Positions 1 to 11,580 of a DNA stretch of 64,000 bases are shown here, one piece after another. The notes under the pieces were generated by a model. The model searched no databases and had not been told where the DNA came from. It saw only the letters and a list, made by a program, of their open reading frames with translations. Numbering within the stretch: position 1 is the stretch's first letter; each line of letters opens with the position of its first letter. Origin of the DNA: Celoporthe dispersa (Eukaryota; Ascomycota; Sordariomycetes; Diaporthales; Cryphonectriaceae); contig WAID01000002.1 of assembly GCA_016584495.1 (NCBI GenBank), positions 930,001 through 994,000 of the forward strand. The letters are read 5' to 3'. A program made the translations under genes and the position numbers.

Positions 1-1
1 C

Positions 2-2549
2 CCCAGGAATCTGCCCTCGGCCACAGGATTTTCTTCTGAAGCAGTGACGAGCCCCCGCGCTACACAGCAGAGAAACGGCGAAGACAAGGCACACCAGGAG
101 CGGTTGGACGAGGCCATCATAGCATCCCGTGCGGTGGCAGACGAAGTCGAGATGACGTCCAGACACCGTGATCTCAAGGAAGCGCACCTGCTTCACAGTA
201 TCGACCTTGCCAAGACCCAAGACGCGGTCGACGGCGCCCTTCCATGCCCTGAGGATGCATCCGTTCTGGTCCTGGTCAAGTATCCCGACTTCGCTCCGAC
301 ACGCGGCTGTCGAGGCTCCAGGTTCCAGGCAGGCAGGATCCGCCTGACGCGAGACCAGGTCCTGGGCACGGGTTCAGAGCTCCTGCGGGGCATGCTCGAC
401 AGCGAGACGCACCAGCGCCGGGCGAGGGAGGCAGCTGCGCCCCTCCCGCAAGGAGTGACTCACGTCCTTGACCTGTCGCCGACCACGGACGAGCATGACT
501 TCACGATGGCCCTCCAGCACCTCAGCATCCCTGACGGCATCAAGCTCTGGTACCGCTCCGTTTGCATGGGCGTGTCACCCCTGGCCGTTGCCGGCCATGA
601 CGATGCCTGCGACTGCCTCTTGCCATTCGGCGCGCAGTACCCGTTCCAGGAACCACCGGTCGACATACAGGGCGAAGAGTCCCAGGCGTGCATCTGGGAC
701 GTCAACGCCTGGCCTCTCGAGGAGGACCGCGACATCCCTGACTTCTGCCAGACCCGGTGGGCTGCAAACACCATCCGTCTCTTTCGGTCCATCGCACAGC
801 CTCCAGGCCACAAGGACCTCCTCATCGACTCGGCTCCTCGGATGTGGACGCTCGTGGGTCTGTTTAGCAAGTTTGAGATGACAAACTACGACATACTGGT
901 AAGCACAACTGCCAAAAGTTCTCCCCCTTCAATACACCATCCCCCCCCCCCCCGGGCTCTGGGCAGCACGAGCTGACACGGCTGACGCTGCGGACAGCGC
1001 GACGAGGTCACAGCCTGGTTCAACGCGGACCGCAACTACCTGATCGTGGAGCTGCTGCCAGAGGAAACTCTGCGCATCGGCCTCACCCTCAAGATCCCTC
1101 TCCTAACCGAGCCTGCCTTCCGCATCCTGGCCAACGAGAGGGCCTTGGAGGTTGCAGGAGGCCAACCGCGGGCGCAGCCCAGACAGACAATCTTCGGCCG
1201 TCGGTGCTCAGACTTCTCGGGCACAGACTCCTCCGAGGCAATCTCGCGTATCGTAGAATACGCCGGCACCGCCATGGCCGATCGATACAAGCTCGCCGTC
1301 GACAACCTGCTGGGCGACAATGCTCTCGACCTGCTCTTGGTCCCCGAGTGGCAAGATCTCCGCATCCTGGATGACATGATCCCCAAGGACGCTGCAGAGC
1401 GTCATCTTGGGCTCGTCCGTTCTGCCTATAACAACCTGATGAGTGAGGTCCGCTCCAGGCTTCACGATGTAGTCGACGACGCGATGTGCCGCCCGAGTAC
1501 AACCCTGCAATCCGAGCTGTTCGTAACCGAGACCATCCAGGAGGGCGCAGCCACCAGATGCCTGCTAGAGGTCGACGGCCTGCTAGAGGAGGTGGACGGC
1601 CTGCGCGCTTACTCGGTTCCCCACAACGAGCTGAAAAGCTCACAAGGATTCCTCACTGTCTATCGCCGCCTGGATATGTATCAGCGCGCTTTATGCCCCT
1701 TCATCTGGAAGGAGCTGAGCGCTATCAGATACGCTGAGTTCCCAAAGCACGGTGTGACTCGGGCCGCGAACCAATTCGTCACCGAGCTCGAGAACGCTTC
1801 ACTGGCTGGCCGCCCGCCCAAGCTCATCAACATGAATCTCAGCTGGGCAGCGGACCCACGTAGCTTCACCACCAAGCTCTTCAGTCACGTCGTGGACGGG
1901 CTGCGTGCCTACGTCGGCCCCCCTCGTCGAGCGAGATGAAGGCTCTTTCCTCTTCGCCCTATACCCTCACCTCGTCCTTACCCCAAACGACCACGAGATG
2001 AATTTCCTCCGTCTCGTGGACGACGAGACGCGCTTCGAGGCCCAAGTCCCGGAGACGGAGTTCGGACCCAACGGTCCTGGCCCGGCCTTCCACACCGGAC
2101 ACACCGTTCCGAGCGTCTCTGACCTAAGCTTTGAGGATCTCTCCATCCGGTCAACTGTGGCTATGGACGAGTCCAACGACGGCGCTAGCACCGTTGTCGG
2201 CTCAGCCGTCGCGCAGGATGGATTTTCTACCGTCTACAACAGCCACCGCGTCCTGGCCCGGTCCGATGAGCCGTCTGTCTCGTCGGAGCATTTCACGGAC
2301 GATGGTATGAGTGTCGAGTATGCTGATGCCGAATATGCCGTTCCTGCGGCGCACCAGACCCGCGGCAAGGTCCTCGCTGGCCTTGTGGAGGGTGCTTACG
2401 AGGAGGAGCATGGGGACGAGAGCCCGGCGGCCGATCCTGACGAGCTACCTGATGAGTTCTACGAGGATAGCGATACTGATTTCTTCTGGGGTGATGACGA
2501 GGAGGAGGATGAGGACTTCGAGGTTGTCGATGCAGTTCAAAACACTTGA
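2..2549 (+). CDS. Unknown acidic-tailed protein, 5' partial, one frame break
   Basis: I do not recognise this protein. The frame is already open at the first base of the window and no convincing ATG lies near the edge, so the true start is probably outside. Exons are 2-898 and 998-2549. The 99 bp intron has a gtaagc donor and a cggacag acceptor and is phase 0. The frame breaks once at a run of six C (1918-1923); removing one C joins the two open frames into one protein of at least 815 residues. The middle part resembles the tail of a fungal BTB-type fold (a helix-rich stretch around 870-1170), but that is a guess. The last 200 residues are rich in Asp and Glu and end in a very acidic stretch with aromatic residues (around 2420-2530). 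No signal peptide or membrane segment is visible. Confidence 0.6.
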
Positions 2550-3478
2550 ATCGGACGTGCAGAATGGTGGATGTGAAACCAACCATCGGCACCAACGACA
2601 TGTCTTCCACGGGCCGTTCCTCACAACAATTCTCTCCAGATGGATCAGTTCTGGGCTGGGCCACAGGTTTGGTTGCTTCGGGAGTTGACGTTTTCAGAGA
2701 TGCTATACAGGAGATGCTGGCAAGAGTCGGGACGAGATTGGTAAAGGGGGAACTGTCATCGACCCCGCCCCCCTTTACGTCCAAACAAGCGTCGCTTGAG
2801 GGCGAGGAGGAGGACATCTCTGGCCAGCCTGCCACTGGAGTCTCTCGCATCGGTCCACTTTCACACTTACATACTTCTTTCCTGTTTTCACCTTTTATTT
2901 TTGTTATTTTCTTTTTTTTTCTTCTCTTTTTCCTTTTTGGCTTCCTGGGGAGGTCTTCGGAAAGATTTACTTGATGGCGACTACCCTAGGTTGGGTGTCC
3001 ATGGCTTCTGGGAGCTTAGGAGGAGAGAGGGTCTTGAGTACCAGGCCTTGAAGATATGGCGCTCTTGGAGTTTGAGCTGTGTCTTCTTGGAAGAGGACAG
3101 ACAGCGCCTGCTGGAGGATACTAAAATCGTTTCTTGAGAGCAGCAGCTATGAAGCAGGTCTACGATTCACGACGAGAAAAGCAAATGGAAATTGTTGTTT
3201 TGCGGGTGACTCTGATGGTTCAACAGCGTACTTCACTGACCCGCCCCCTTCGTGAAATTTCAAGTATTCATCTCTGATTCTTTCTCTTGCTCTATTGTGT
3301 TGGATCTGTCGCATGCGGGATGGTCTGTCCAGGCAAAGAGGTAGACAAGGTCTCAAAGAATGAGAGAGAGAGAGAGAGAAATCAATGCATACACGATAAA
3401 CCTCCGTGCTCGTCGGTCATCCTCAACGCCTCGCAGCTCTGATCTTTACAACCAACGGATTCTCTTGATGCGAGCAGC
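2550..3478. other. Intergenic, between convergent genes
   Basis: This holds the 3' flanks of the unknown gene on the left and the small minus-strand gene on the right. There is a T-rich pyrimidine tract at about 2878-2940 and a short GA repeat at 3361-3380. Open frames here translate to low-complexity Ser/Phe/Leu and are not supported as genes. Confidence 0.6.
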
Positions 3479-4111
3479 TTACGCACGACTACCACCCTCG
3501 TCCTTTCCATGCTCCTTGTCATGCTCCTTCTGCTCCCCGCCCTCCGTCTGCTTCTCGCCCTCCTCCTGACTCCCAGCCGCCCGGCTGCCAAAAACCTCCT
3601 CCAGGCTCGTCCCCTCGCGGCCCAGAGCCAGCAGGCGCCTTAGCACGTCAGCCCGCAGCTCGCGCGTCGGATCCCTCCGGTCCGGCCCAAACAAGGACTC
3701 GCCCAGCACCCGAGACAGGTTCTCGGCGAGCTCGCGCAGCTCCTCGTCGCTGAGGTTCTGGAGGTCGTTCTGCAGGCCGAGTCCGGGGAGCGAGCGCGGT
3801 CTGGGGTGGCGCCGGCGGTGGTCGTGGTCGTCGGCATCGATCGCGAGGCTGGCCATCGAGTCGCGGAGGGAAGACTGTGCTTCGGTGGCGGTGGCGCGGC
3901 GGGACATGTCGGCGGCCTCGTCGTGGAGGGCGCGGTCGAGCGCGGGGTTGTCGTCGGTTGGCAGGGCATCGCGGGCTGCGTCTGTGAAGATGTTGTTGGC
4001 GAGTGTGGTCGTGGGAGTGGCCTCGTCCTCGTCCTCGTCCTCGATATGTACCTTCTTAGGGACAGATTTGGGGCTTGGTTTGGCCTCTGCCCTGTCTTTG
4101 TGGCTCGACAT
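3479..4111 (-). CDS. Small acidic/charged hypothetical protein
   Basis: This is a single-exon frame of 210 residues. I chose the ATG at 4111 (peptide start MSSHKDRAEAKPSPK) because the in-frame extension upstream is Leu/Thr-rich leader sequence typical of a 5' UTR. The N-terminal third holds an acidic run (EDEDEDE) after a Lys/Pro-rich patch. The centre has a short His/Arg tract followed by an amphipathic helical segment (LSDEELRELAENLSRVLGES). The C-terminus is a Glu/Lys/Gly-rich tail. It has no membrane segment or signal peptide. Codon use is GC-rich like the neighbours, which favours a real gene. The function is unknown. It lies tail-to-tail with the leftmost gene and in the same direction as TAP42. 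Confidence 0.6.
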   Translation of the reverse strand: MSSHKDRAEAKPSPKSVPKKVHIEDEDEDEATPTTTLANNIFTDAARDALPTDDNPALDRALHDEAADMSRRATATEAQSSLRDSMASLAIDADDHDHRRRHPRPRSLPGLGLQNDLQNLSDEELRELAENLSRVLGESLFGPDRRDPTRELRADVLRRLLALGREGTSLEEVFGSRAAGSQEEGEKQTEGGEQKEHDKEHGKDEGGSRA

Positions 4112-4956
4112 GGTGGTTGGTGTTGTTGTGTATGTGTGTATGAGAGAGAGAGGAAAGAGTTGACTTGTGGGTATCAAAAGAGACACAGGGAGAGAGAAGA
4201 ATTTCTCCAAATCAAAAGAACACAGTTAATAAATCAAAATGGCAGCCATCAAGGTCCTTGGGCTGGCTCGAGACTGACCTGTTTGATCGAAAATAGAGGT
4301 GGGGATTGGAAGTCTTAAATACACGAGACGTTTGGCACGTGCCTGGCCAACGGTCGTCGCGTCAGATGGAGTGACAGAGAAAGGCGAGTGAATGAAACGT
4401 GGTTTGTGGTAGGTTTCGAGGTGGTACGCCGTCTCGAGTGAAAAGGGTTGCCTGTTGGGAGGAACTTTCTGAATCTTCAAGTTCCAGTGAAAAGCAGGCA
4501 AAATGTCTTGGTGAATCACCTTGACTTAGGAGGAAGTCGCACTTGGGTTCTCGAAATTACAGACCATCATCTAGCAGGGACGTCTACTGCATTTAGTAGT
4601 AGACCACAGGCTGAGGAGTCCCTTGACTTTGTGAGTGCAAAGGAGCATAAGTCTTTACGCGTGCCATGTTTGCCAACCACGAGTTCACGCATGACAATCG
4701 TGTGTAAATTATTCAGTACTACACAAACTCATCGTTACCAAATGCTACCAAGTTCTTGGCATACAACGATTCGCACTTTGGTGAAGCTCCCTCAGCACAG
4801 ACTATGGGGTATCGAGGGCTGTATCCCAAACATCCTTGGGTGTACAACTATCAAGTGCGTGTAAGAGAGAGAGATTGTGTGTGTGTATGTGTGTGTGTGT
4901 GTTTGTGTGCGTGCTGAACATCAGCAATGTTGTGGTTCCTCACTGCCCCAGGCAAT
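4112..4956. other. Intergenic, upstream of the 3479-4111 gene and downstream of TAP42
   Basis: This is promoter-side DNA for the small acidic gene, with several purine-rich stretches next to its start. There is a GT-type microsatellite at about 4878-4912. I see no coding signal. Confidence 0.5.
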
Positions 4957-6057
4957 TTATCCTCGGTTCAGAGTATTGCCGCTTCCCTTTGGATTTGCTT
5001 CCACAAATTCATCCCACGCTCGTGCTTTCATGGTATCCTCGTCCGCCTTCTCAATGTCGTCCTCGTCCGGCTCTGGTCTGTGCCAACTTGCCTCTCCACC
5101 GCCCTCGATGATCCCGCCCCGCCGTTTCTCCTCTTCCAGATACTCGTCGATACTCATCGTCGGCAGGTTATGACCCGGTCTAAACACTTGCTTCGCCAGG
5201 TCCTGTCTGTTGCCGACGATCGTAAATGGCTGCAGGGGCTTGCCCTCCTTGCTGAGCAGAGGCCCGTTGAAGCTCTGCAGCCGCTTGAACGGCCTGTCCA
5301 GCCGGTCTGAGTAGCCGTCCTGCCTCAGACCCTCTCTTCGCCGGCGCTCGTCGTCCTCCACAGAGCTGGCCTGGGGAAGTAACGGCTCGGGTGCCTGTGC
5401 TAGGATCTCGGCCTCGCGGTTGAGGGACTCGAGCTGCTGGAAGGTCATGTGCGCACTCAGCGCCAGATGGGCGAGGTGCACCTGGCGCACGACCTCCTCA
5501 TCGCCCCCGATATCATCCTCTGCGTCTGGATCGCCATACCCTGGGTGCCTGCGCAGAAATGCCAGCTTTTGCTTCAGGGCTTGCTCGGCCTTGTAGTTTG
5601 CGATCTTGGAGATGCGGCGCGCGGCCGGGTCGGAGGAGGATATCGTCGAGAAGGACACTGGGTCCTCGGTGTACGTCTCGAGCATCTTGGCGTACTGCGG
5701 CTCGAGCATGCTGTAGCTGTCGAGAGCCAGGAGGAAGCGCTCGTAGCAGGACCGCGTCTGGTCGACTATCTGGCTGCGCTCCTTCGGCGATGTGGTGTGG
5801 ACCTTCTGGATGAGCTCTGCGAGGTGGAAGTGCACGAGCAGATAGGGCAGATCGCTTGTGGAGAGGTCCTCGAGAGACTCGTTGGGGCTGAAGATGCGCA
5901 GCTGGCTGATGAGATCGAGGCATTCGGTGTAGTCTTCTATGGCTTGCGACAGGACGTCGCGGTAGCTGGGATCCGTCACCTCGAAGGCGCCCTCGAGGGC
6001 GAGCCGGCGCTCTTCTGCCTGCGCGAAGAGTGACTTTAGGGATTTCGACTCGTCCAT
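4957..6057 (-). CDS. TAP42: TAP42/alpha4-family phosphatase-associated protein
   Basis: TAP42 proteins bind the catalytic subunits of PP2A and related phosphatases (PP4, PP6) and act downstream of TOR in the cytoplasm. This intronless frame encodes 366 residues, the usual family length. I start it at the ATG at 6057 (MDESKSLKSLFAQAEERR) rather than an upstream in-frame ATG at 6126, because the family begins with this helix. The N-terminal two thirds are helical and carry the family signature around the YTECLDLISQLRIFSPNE segment. The C-terminal part has the conserved block RPFKRLQSFNGP and then the closing motif RAWDEFVEANPKGSGNT, which is diagnostic. The frame is intact. It is divergent from dcl1 across 747 bp. 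Confidence 0.93.
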   Translation of the reverse strand: MDESKSLKSLFAQAEERRLALEGAFEVTDPSYRDVLSQAIEDYTECLDLISQLRIFSPNESLEDLSTSDLPYLLVHFHLAELIQKVHTTSPKERSQIVDQTRSCYERFLLALDSYSMLEPQYAKMLETYTEDPVSFSTISSSDPAARRISKIANYKAEQALKQKLAFLRRHPGYGDPDAEDDIGGDEEVVRQVHLAHLALSAHMTFQQLESLNREAEILAQAPEPLLPQASSVEDDERRRREGLRQDGYSDRLDRPFKRLQSFNGPLLSKEGKPLQPFTIVGNRQDLAKQVFRPGHNLPTMSIDEYLEEEKRRGGIIEGGGEASWHRPEPDEDDIEKADEDTMKARAWDEFVEANPKGSGNTLNRG

Positions 6058-6804
6058 GGCGAGATTCCGTTGTTGTGGCTGTTCGGTATGCTGGAGAAGG
6101 GTCGCAGTGGGAGGAGCTGTCATCAAGGTGGAGGTGATTGTGAGGGCAAGACAATAGCTGTGGTTGAATCTGCGTTGAGTCTTCTAGACTTTCAGGGTCC
6201 AAGCTGGGTGGCAAAGAATAGATTGGGCTCCCTGTCCCACTCTCTGTCCCACTAGGTGCAGTCTGATTCATGGTGGGGGGCAGAGGGGCAGCCCTGAAGG
6301 AGCCCTTGTCAACAATGGAACCTAAGCCTGGGGCCCCTGCAGTTTAGAAGCTTAGCTACCAGAACTCCCCTTACCCATCTTGCCTTCCGCTCCGAGCAAG
6401 CCAATACTGTCGTACTAAACAATGGCAGGCTTTCAATTATAGATCTGCTTCACCTGCCTTGACTCTAGAGGCAGACAATACAAAGCTAGAAAGAATAACG
6501 AATGCTGCTTGCCATTGATCAACAGATTGGAACGCAAAAGATACCTTACATAAGCTTATAGATGACATTGCCTTCCTTGTGGGTGCAGCTGCCAGTTTGC
6601 TGCAGGCCACCTCACAAACCCCGACGCGTCACTGCAAACTCGACACACCTCACAATCTTCTGCAGGACCTCTCTAGTACTTACATAAATAAATCTCTCTA
6701 TCTCTCTATCACTTCTCTTTCTTCTTCTTCCTCCCCTCCCTTCCTATCATTTCAGCTACTGTCTCTTGAGCTCCCCGTCAGACCTGTCCCAGCTTGAGGC
6801 CAAG
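6058..6804. promoter_or_regulatory. Shared divergent promoter region of TAP42 and dcl1
   Basis: This 747 bp spacer separates two head-to-head genes, TAP42 (-) and dcl1 (+), so it should hold both promoters. On the dcl1 side there is a strong CT-rich tract (about 6690-6765) ending roughly 40 bp before the ATG, a common arrangement for fungal transcription start regions. I identified no defined factor binding sites. Confidence 0.6.
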
Positions 6805-9800
6805 ATGGGTGATCCAGCAGCGCACGAGATGGCCGACCTCGAGCTAAGTGACGACGACGCAGAGTATCGGAGTGAGGATGAGGAGGCTGTCAGATTTGTC
6901 CAGAACGAGCCCTCCAAGCCTCAAAAGATCAGCCAGAAGAAGAAGATTGAACAGACTAACTTCGCCAAATGGTTCGACAGCAACCAGAAGATGCTGACCA
7001 TGAAGGCAGCAAAGCAGTCTGCGAACCAAGACCACTCCCTCGCCTACATGATCAAGAGCTGGGAGGGCGGCGAAAAGATCATCACCAGCCCTCGAGACTA
7101 CCAGATGGAGCTGTTCGAACGAGCCAAGCAACAAAATACCATTGCCGTCCTCGACACTGGTAATAACCCCTTCCCTATATACACGCGCGCGCGCGCGCTC
7201 ACAAGCATTTCGACCGATCAGATGTGTTGCTAACAAGTTCGAACCAGGATCTGGAAAGACTCTGATTGCGGCCCTCCTTCTCGATTATACCATCAGCCAG
7301 GAGCTTGAGGACAGGGCAAGGGGCCTGCCACGCCGCATAGCCTTCTTCCTTGTCGAGAAGGTGGCCTTGGCTTTTCAACAGCATGCAGTCCTCGAGTGCA
7401 ATCTCGCCCACTCTGTTGCCGTATTCTCGGGAGAGTCCGTTAGGAACACCTGGACCAAGAATTTCTGGGAGACCCAGTTCGCAAAGCACGAGGTCATTGT
7501 CTGCACCGCTGAGATCCTGAACCAATGCCTCCAGTATGCCTACATTCGCATCGACCAGATCAATCTCCTCGTCTTTGACGAGGCTCACCACACCAAGAAG
7601 AATCACCCTTATGCCAGAATCATCAAGGACTACTATGCCCTAGGCAAGGATCGGGATCTGCGTCTCCCGCGGATCTTTGGCATGACGGCGTCTCCGGTCG
7701 ATGCACTGATAGATGTCCGCCAGGCGGCAATCGAGCTTGAAGGCCTGCTGCACAGCCGCATCGCTACCACTGCCGACCCCGATGCTCTCCGGAGAGCTGT
7801 TGGTCGGCCCAAGAAGGAGATCATACAAAAATACAGCCCGCTGGTCAAGCCGATCCAGACGATGCTCACTTTCAGGCTGAAGCCGCTGATCGGCAACAAC
7901 AAGCTGTTCTCAAAGGCATTCGCATTTACCGACTCTGCTGCCCGCGAACTTGGCACATGGTTCGTCGACCGGATGTGGCAGCTGTTCCTGGAAGATGAGG
8001 GAATATTGAAACTTGAGGCAAAGACGGAACGAAGCCTGAATAAGGAATCGGCGGCTCCCGAGGTCGTGGCGAGGCACAAGAACGCCGTGCAGTCTGCTCG
8101 AGAACTCATCCGAAACTATGAGTTCCCCAAGCCCGAGCCAGGCCTCTTGTCCTCCAAGCTCAAAGCTCTCTCCAAGCTCCTGGGAGAACACTTCACGGAT
8201 CCCAGCATAAGATGCATCGTCTTTGTTGAGAGGCGGTGGACTGCCAAGCTGTTGACCGACTACTTTGAGAGTACTGCGGCTGAGATCCCGGGGCTGAAGG
8301 TCGGGTCTCTTATGGGTGCAAACGCGGACAATGGATCGTCTCAGACATCATTCCGGGAGCAAATCAAGACCATAATCAGCTTCAAGAAGGGCGACACGAA
8401 CTGCATCTTTGCGACCTCGGTCGCCGAGGAGGGTCTCGACATTCCAGACTGCAACTTGATTATCCGTTTCGACGTCTGCAAGACGATGATCCAGTACATC
8501 CAATCCCGCGGCCGGGCCAGACAGGCTAACTCGACCTACATCCATCTGATCGAGGAGGGCAATGGTCAACACCGCCGAAGCATGCACCAGAATGCGGAGA
8601 ACGAGAAGCATCTGCGTCGCTTCTGCAACACGCAACCGGAAGACAGGCTGTTGAAGGGTAGCGATTACGATATGGATTTCTTCCTGCGGCAAGAGCGAAA
8701 CCAGCGCCAGTATACCATCAAGTCCACTGGTGCGAAGCTGACGTACAAGAACAGCCTGCCCATCCTTCAAGGCTTTTTGAATACCCTCCGCAACCAAGAC
8801 GACTATGCTGAGGGAATGGGCCTCGTAGCTGACTACTCTATTCTGTCTGTTCAGGACGGCTTCATCTGTGAGGTCTTGATGCCTCCGCTCTCCCCGGTCA
8901 CGAGCGCTATCGGAAAGGTCTACTCAACGAAGCAGGTTGCGAAGTGCTCTGCAGCTTTCGAGATCTGCTTGAGATTGATTCAAAAGAAGTTCCTGGACGA
9001 TCACCTGCGGTCCAAGTTCGTTGAGAAGCGCCACGTCATGGCCAACGCACGCCTGGCAGTGTCATCCAAGAACAAGGCCAAGTACGACATGCGGTTGAAA
9101 CCTCAGATCTGGGCAGAGCTCGGTATCCCCGAGAAGCTGTATGCCACAATCTTGACTCTGTCGAAACCGAGTGCTCTAGGGCGTTCCTCTCGGCCACTGT
9201 TCATCCTCACACGGACACCGCTTCCTCAGCTCAAGTCGTTTCCCCTCTTTCTAGGACCAGCAGAGCAGGATATGACCTCGGATCTCGTCTGCCAAGTTCT
9301 CAGCACTCCAATCACGCCTACAGAAGAGGACTTGCAGCTCTTGACAAAATTCACGCTCAAGATCTTTGTGGATATTTTCAACAAGAAATATGCGGCTAGC
9401 ACACAGGACCTGCCTTACTTTTTTGCACCTACCAACAAGGATCACGGTTTTCTGTTCTCAAGCCTTCGTGATTCTCGGGATGCTGTCGACTGGCCTCTGT
9501 TGCACCATGTTGCGTGCAGAGATGCTGAAGACTACACCGGAGACGAGGCAGAGGAATTCTTCCAAGACAAATACATTGTCGATCCTCACGATGGTGCTCG
9601 TAGATTCTGGCTACGGGGCATTCGGAAAGATTTGACATGTAAGAGTCCAGTTCCCGCTGATGTTGACCATCAACCTTCCTATCGACAGTGGAAGAGGGGC
9701 CAGGTTCCGCACGACATACTCCACTGGAGCGTCACAGCCTGGAAGGCAACCCGGATGGCTAAAGAGAACAAGTGGAAGGAAGATCAGCCAGTGGTTGTTG

Positions 9801-11580
9801 GAAAGTACGCGAGCCTGCGGCGCAATTTCCTTGCTGATATCAACGAGACGACCAAGAACCCCTTTTGCTACTTCATGCTGGAGCCCATGCGAATTTCACC
9901 TGTAAGTCGTATCCATAAAAGGGCGCGCCCGCTCTAGTCTAACGTGTTCTAGTTGCCAGTAGATATCGTGGCGATGGCCTATCTCCTACCATCTATTATC
10001 CACCGGATCGAGCAGAACCTTATTGCTCTGGATGCCTGCCAACTCCTGCAGCTCGACATCCATCCAGACCTAGCCCTGGAGGCGCTCACCAAAGACAGCG
10101 ATAACCAGGGTGAGGACGAACGCATGGATTCTATACAAGCATTCGAGCCTGTCAACTTTCAACCTGGAATGGGTGCCAACTACGAACGACTGGAACTTCT
10201 TGGTGACTCCTTCCTGAAGATGGCTACCACCATTGCGGTCTTCACTCTGATACCCAATAAAGACGAGTTCGACTATCACTGTGAGCGCATGGTGATGATC
10301 TGCAACCAGAACCTGTTCGGAGTGGCGCAGAGTGACGACCTCAAGCTGCACGAGTACATCAGGTCGAGGTCCTTTGAACGCGGCACCTGGTACCCTGTCC
10401 TTAAGCTGGAGTTTGGAAAGACGCACCTGAAGACGCTGAAACAGATGGACGAGCACAAACTGGCTGACAAGTCTATTGCAGACGTGTGTGAAGCTCTCAT
10501 TGGCGCGGCATACATGACAACACGCAAGCATGATGACTACGACCTGGCGGTCCGGGCTGTCACTCGGTTCGTTAACCACAAGCAGCACCCCATGACGAAG
10601 TGGGAGGACTACCACGCCGCCTACGTGATGCCAGGCTGGCAGACCGTCCCGGCCAATGCCGCTGAACTGGACATGGCCAAGAAGATCCAGGAGGCTACGG
10701 GCTACCAATTCAAACACCCCCGCGTCCTGAGGTCTGCCTTTCGTCACCCGTCACGACCTTACGTATTTGACAAAGTGCCACACTACCAGCGCTTGGAGTT
10801 CCTCGGCGACGCGCTTTACGACATGGTCTGTGTCGACTACCTCTTCCATATCGCACCTGATGAGGGCCCGCAGTGGTTGACTGAGCACAAGATGGCGATG
10901 GTGTCCAACCAGTTCCTTGGCTGTCTCGCAGTCTCCCTCGGCTTCCACAAGTTCATCCTACACAACCACGCAACTATCAGCTCACAGATCCACGAGTACG
11001 TCACCGAGATCACCGAGGCCCGCAGCGCGGCCGAGGACGCTGCGAAGCCGCTGGCAAGCCTCGTTCTGCGTATTCGAGGGACTACTGGGTCGAGGCGCCC
11101 CAGCCGCCCAAGTGCATATCCGACGTGCTAGAGGCCTACGTGGGAGCCATCTTTGTGGATTCCGAGTACGACTACTCGGTCGTCCAGCAGTTCTTCCACA
11201 CCCACGTGCTGCCCTTCTTCAAATGCATGCGCATGTATGACACTTTTGCCAACAAACACCCCGTCACGTTCTTTACGCAATACGTATTCGCGACCTTTGG
11301 CTGTCACGCCTACGGTCTGCATGCGGAGGAGATGCCGGTCAAGGACGATACCGGCCTGGTCACTGGGCAGACCAAGGTTGTGGCTGGCGTTCTGATTCAT
11401 GGCCAGGTGGTCGAGGGCGCCGTCAGGGACAGTGGCCGATACGCGAAGACGGCGGCAGCCCGCAAGTCTCTGGACAAACTGCGGAACATGACGAGACAGG
11501 AATTCATCGACGAGTACAAGTGTGACTGCAAGCCTGGAGAGGCGGCTGAGGACATCAGCGAGAGTGCCACGGCGATCTGA
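6805..11580 (+). CDS. dcl1: Dicer-like protein 1 (RNA interference endoribonuclease)
   Basis: Dicer cuts double-stranded RNA into small interfering RNAs for gene silencing. Exons are 6805-7159, 7248-9901 and 9953-11580, giving about 1,545 residues, normal for fungal Dcl1. The start ATG has good context (aagATGG). Order of domains: DEAH helicase with Walker A LDTGSGKT split by intron 1 (residues 116-123), DEAH box (VFDEAHHTKK, about 229) and motif VI QSRGRARQ (about 537); a dimerisation domain; RNase IIIa (ERLELLGDSF, about 1081); RNase IIIb (QRLEFLGDAL, about 1282); and a C-terminal dsRNA-binding domain. The helicase wording (EKVALAFQQHAVLECNL) fits Dcl1 rather than Dcl2. One frame break at about 11059 falls between the two metal-ligand helices of RNase IIIb. 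Adding one C restores a conserved reading up to EAYVGAIFVDS. Confidence 0.92.

Noticed and set aside
2796..3137. 113-residue plus-strand frame with a Phe/Leu-rich stretch that looks like a membrane helix
   Set aside because: The hydrophobic part is only the translation of a T/C-rich tract in a 3' flank; no family features or codon bias.
9639..9688. Candidate 50 bp intron in dcl1 (gtaagag ... gacag)
   Set aside because: Removing 50 bases would shift the frame, while the unspliced reading continues in the same conserved frame and fits Dcl1 (KDL...PVPADV).
10996..11058. Candidate intron (gtacgt ... gcaag) to explain the dcl1 frame change
   Set aside because: It is 63 bases, a multiple of three, so it does not correct the frame, and it would delete a conserved HEYV segment.
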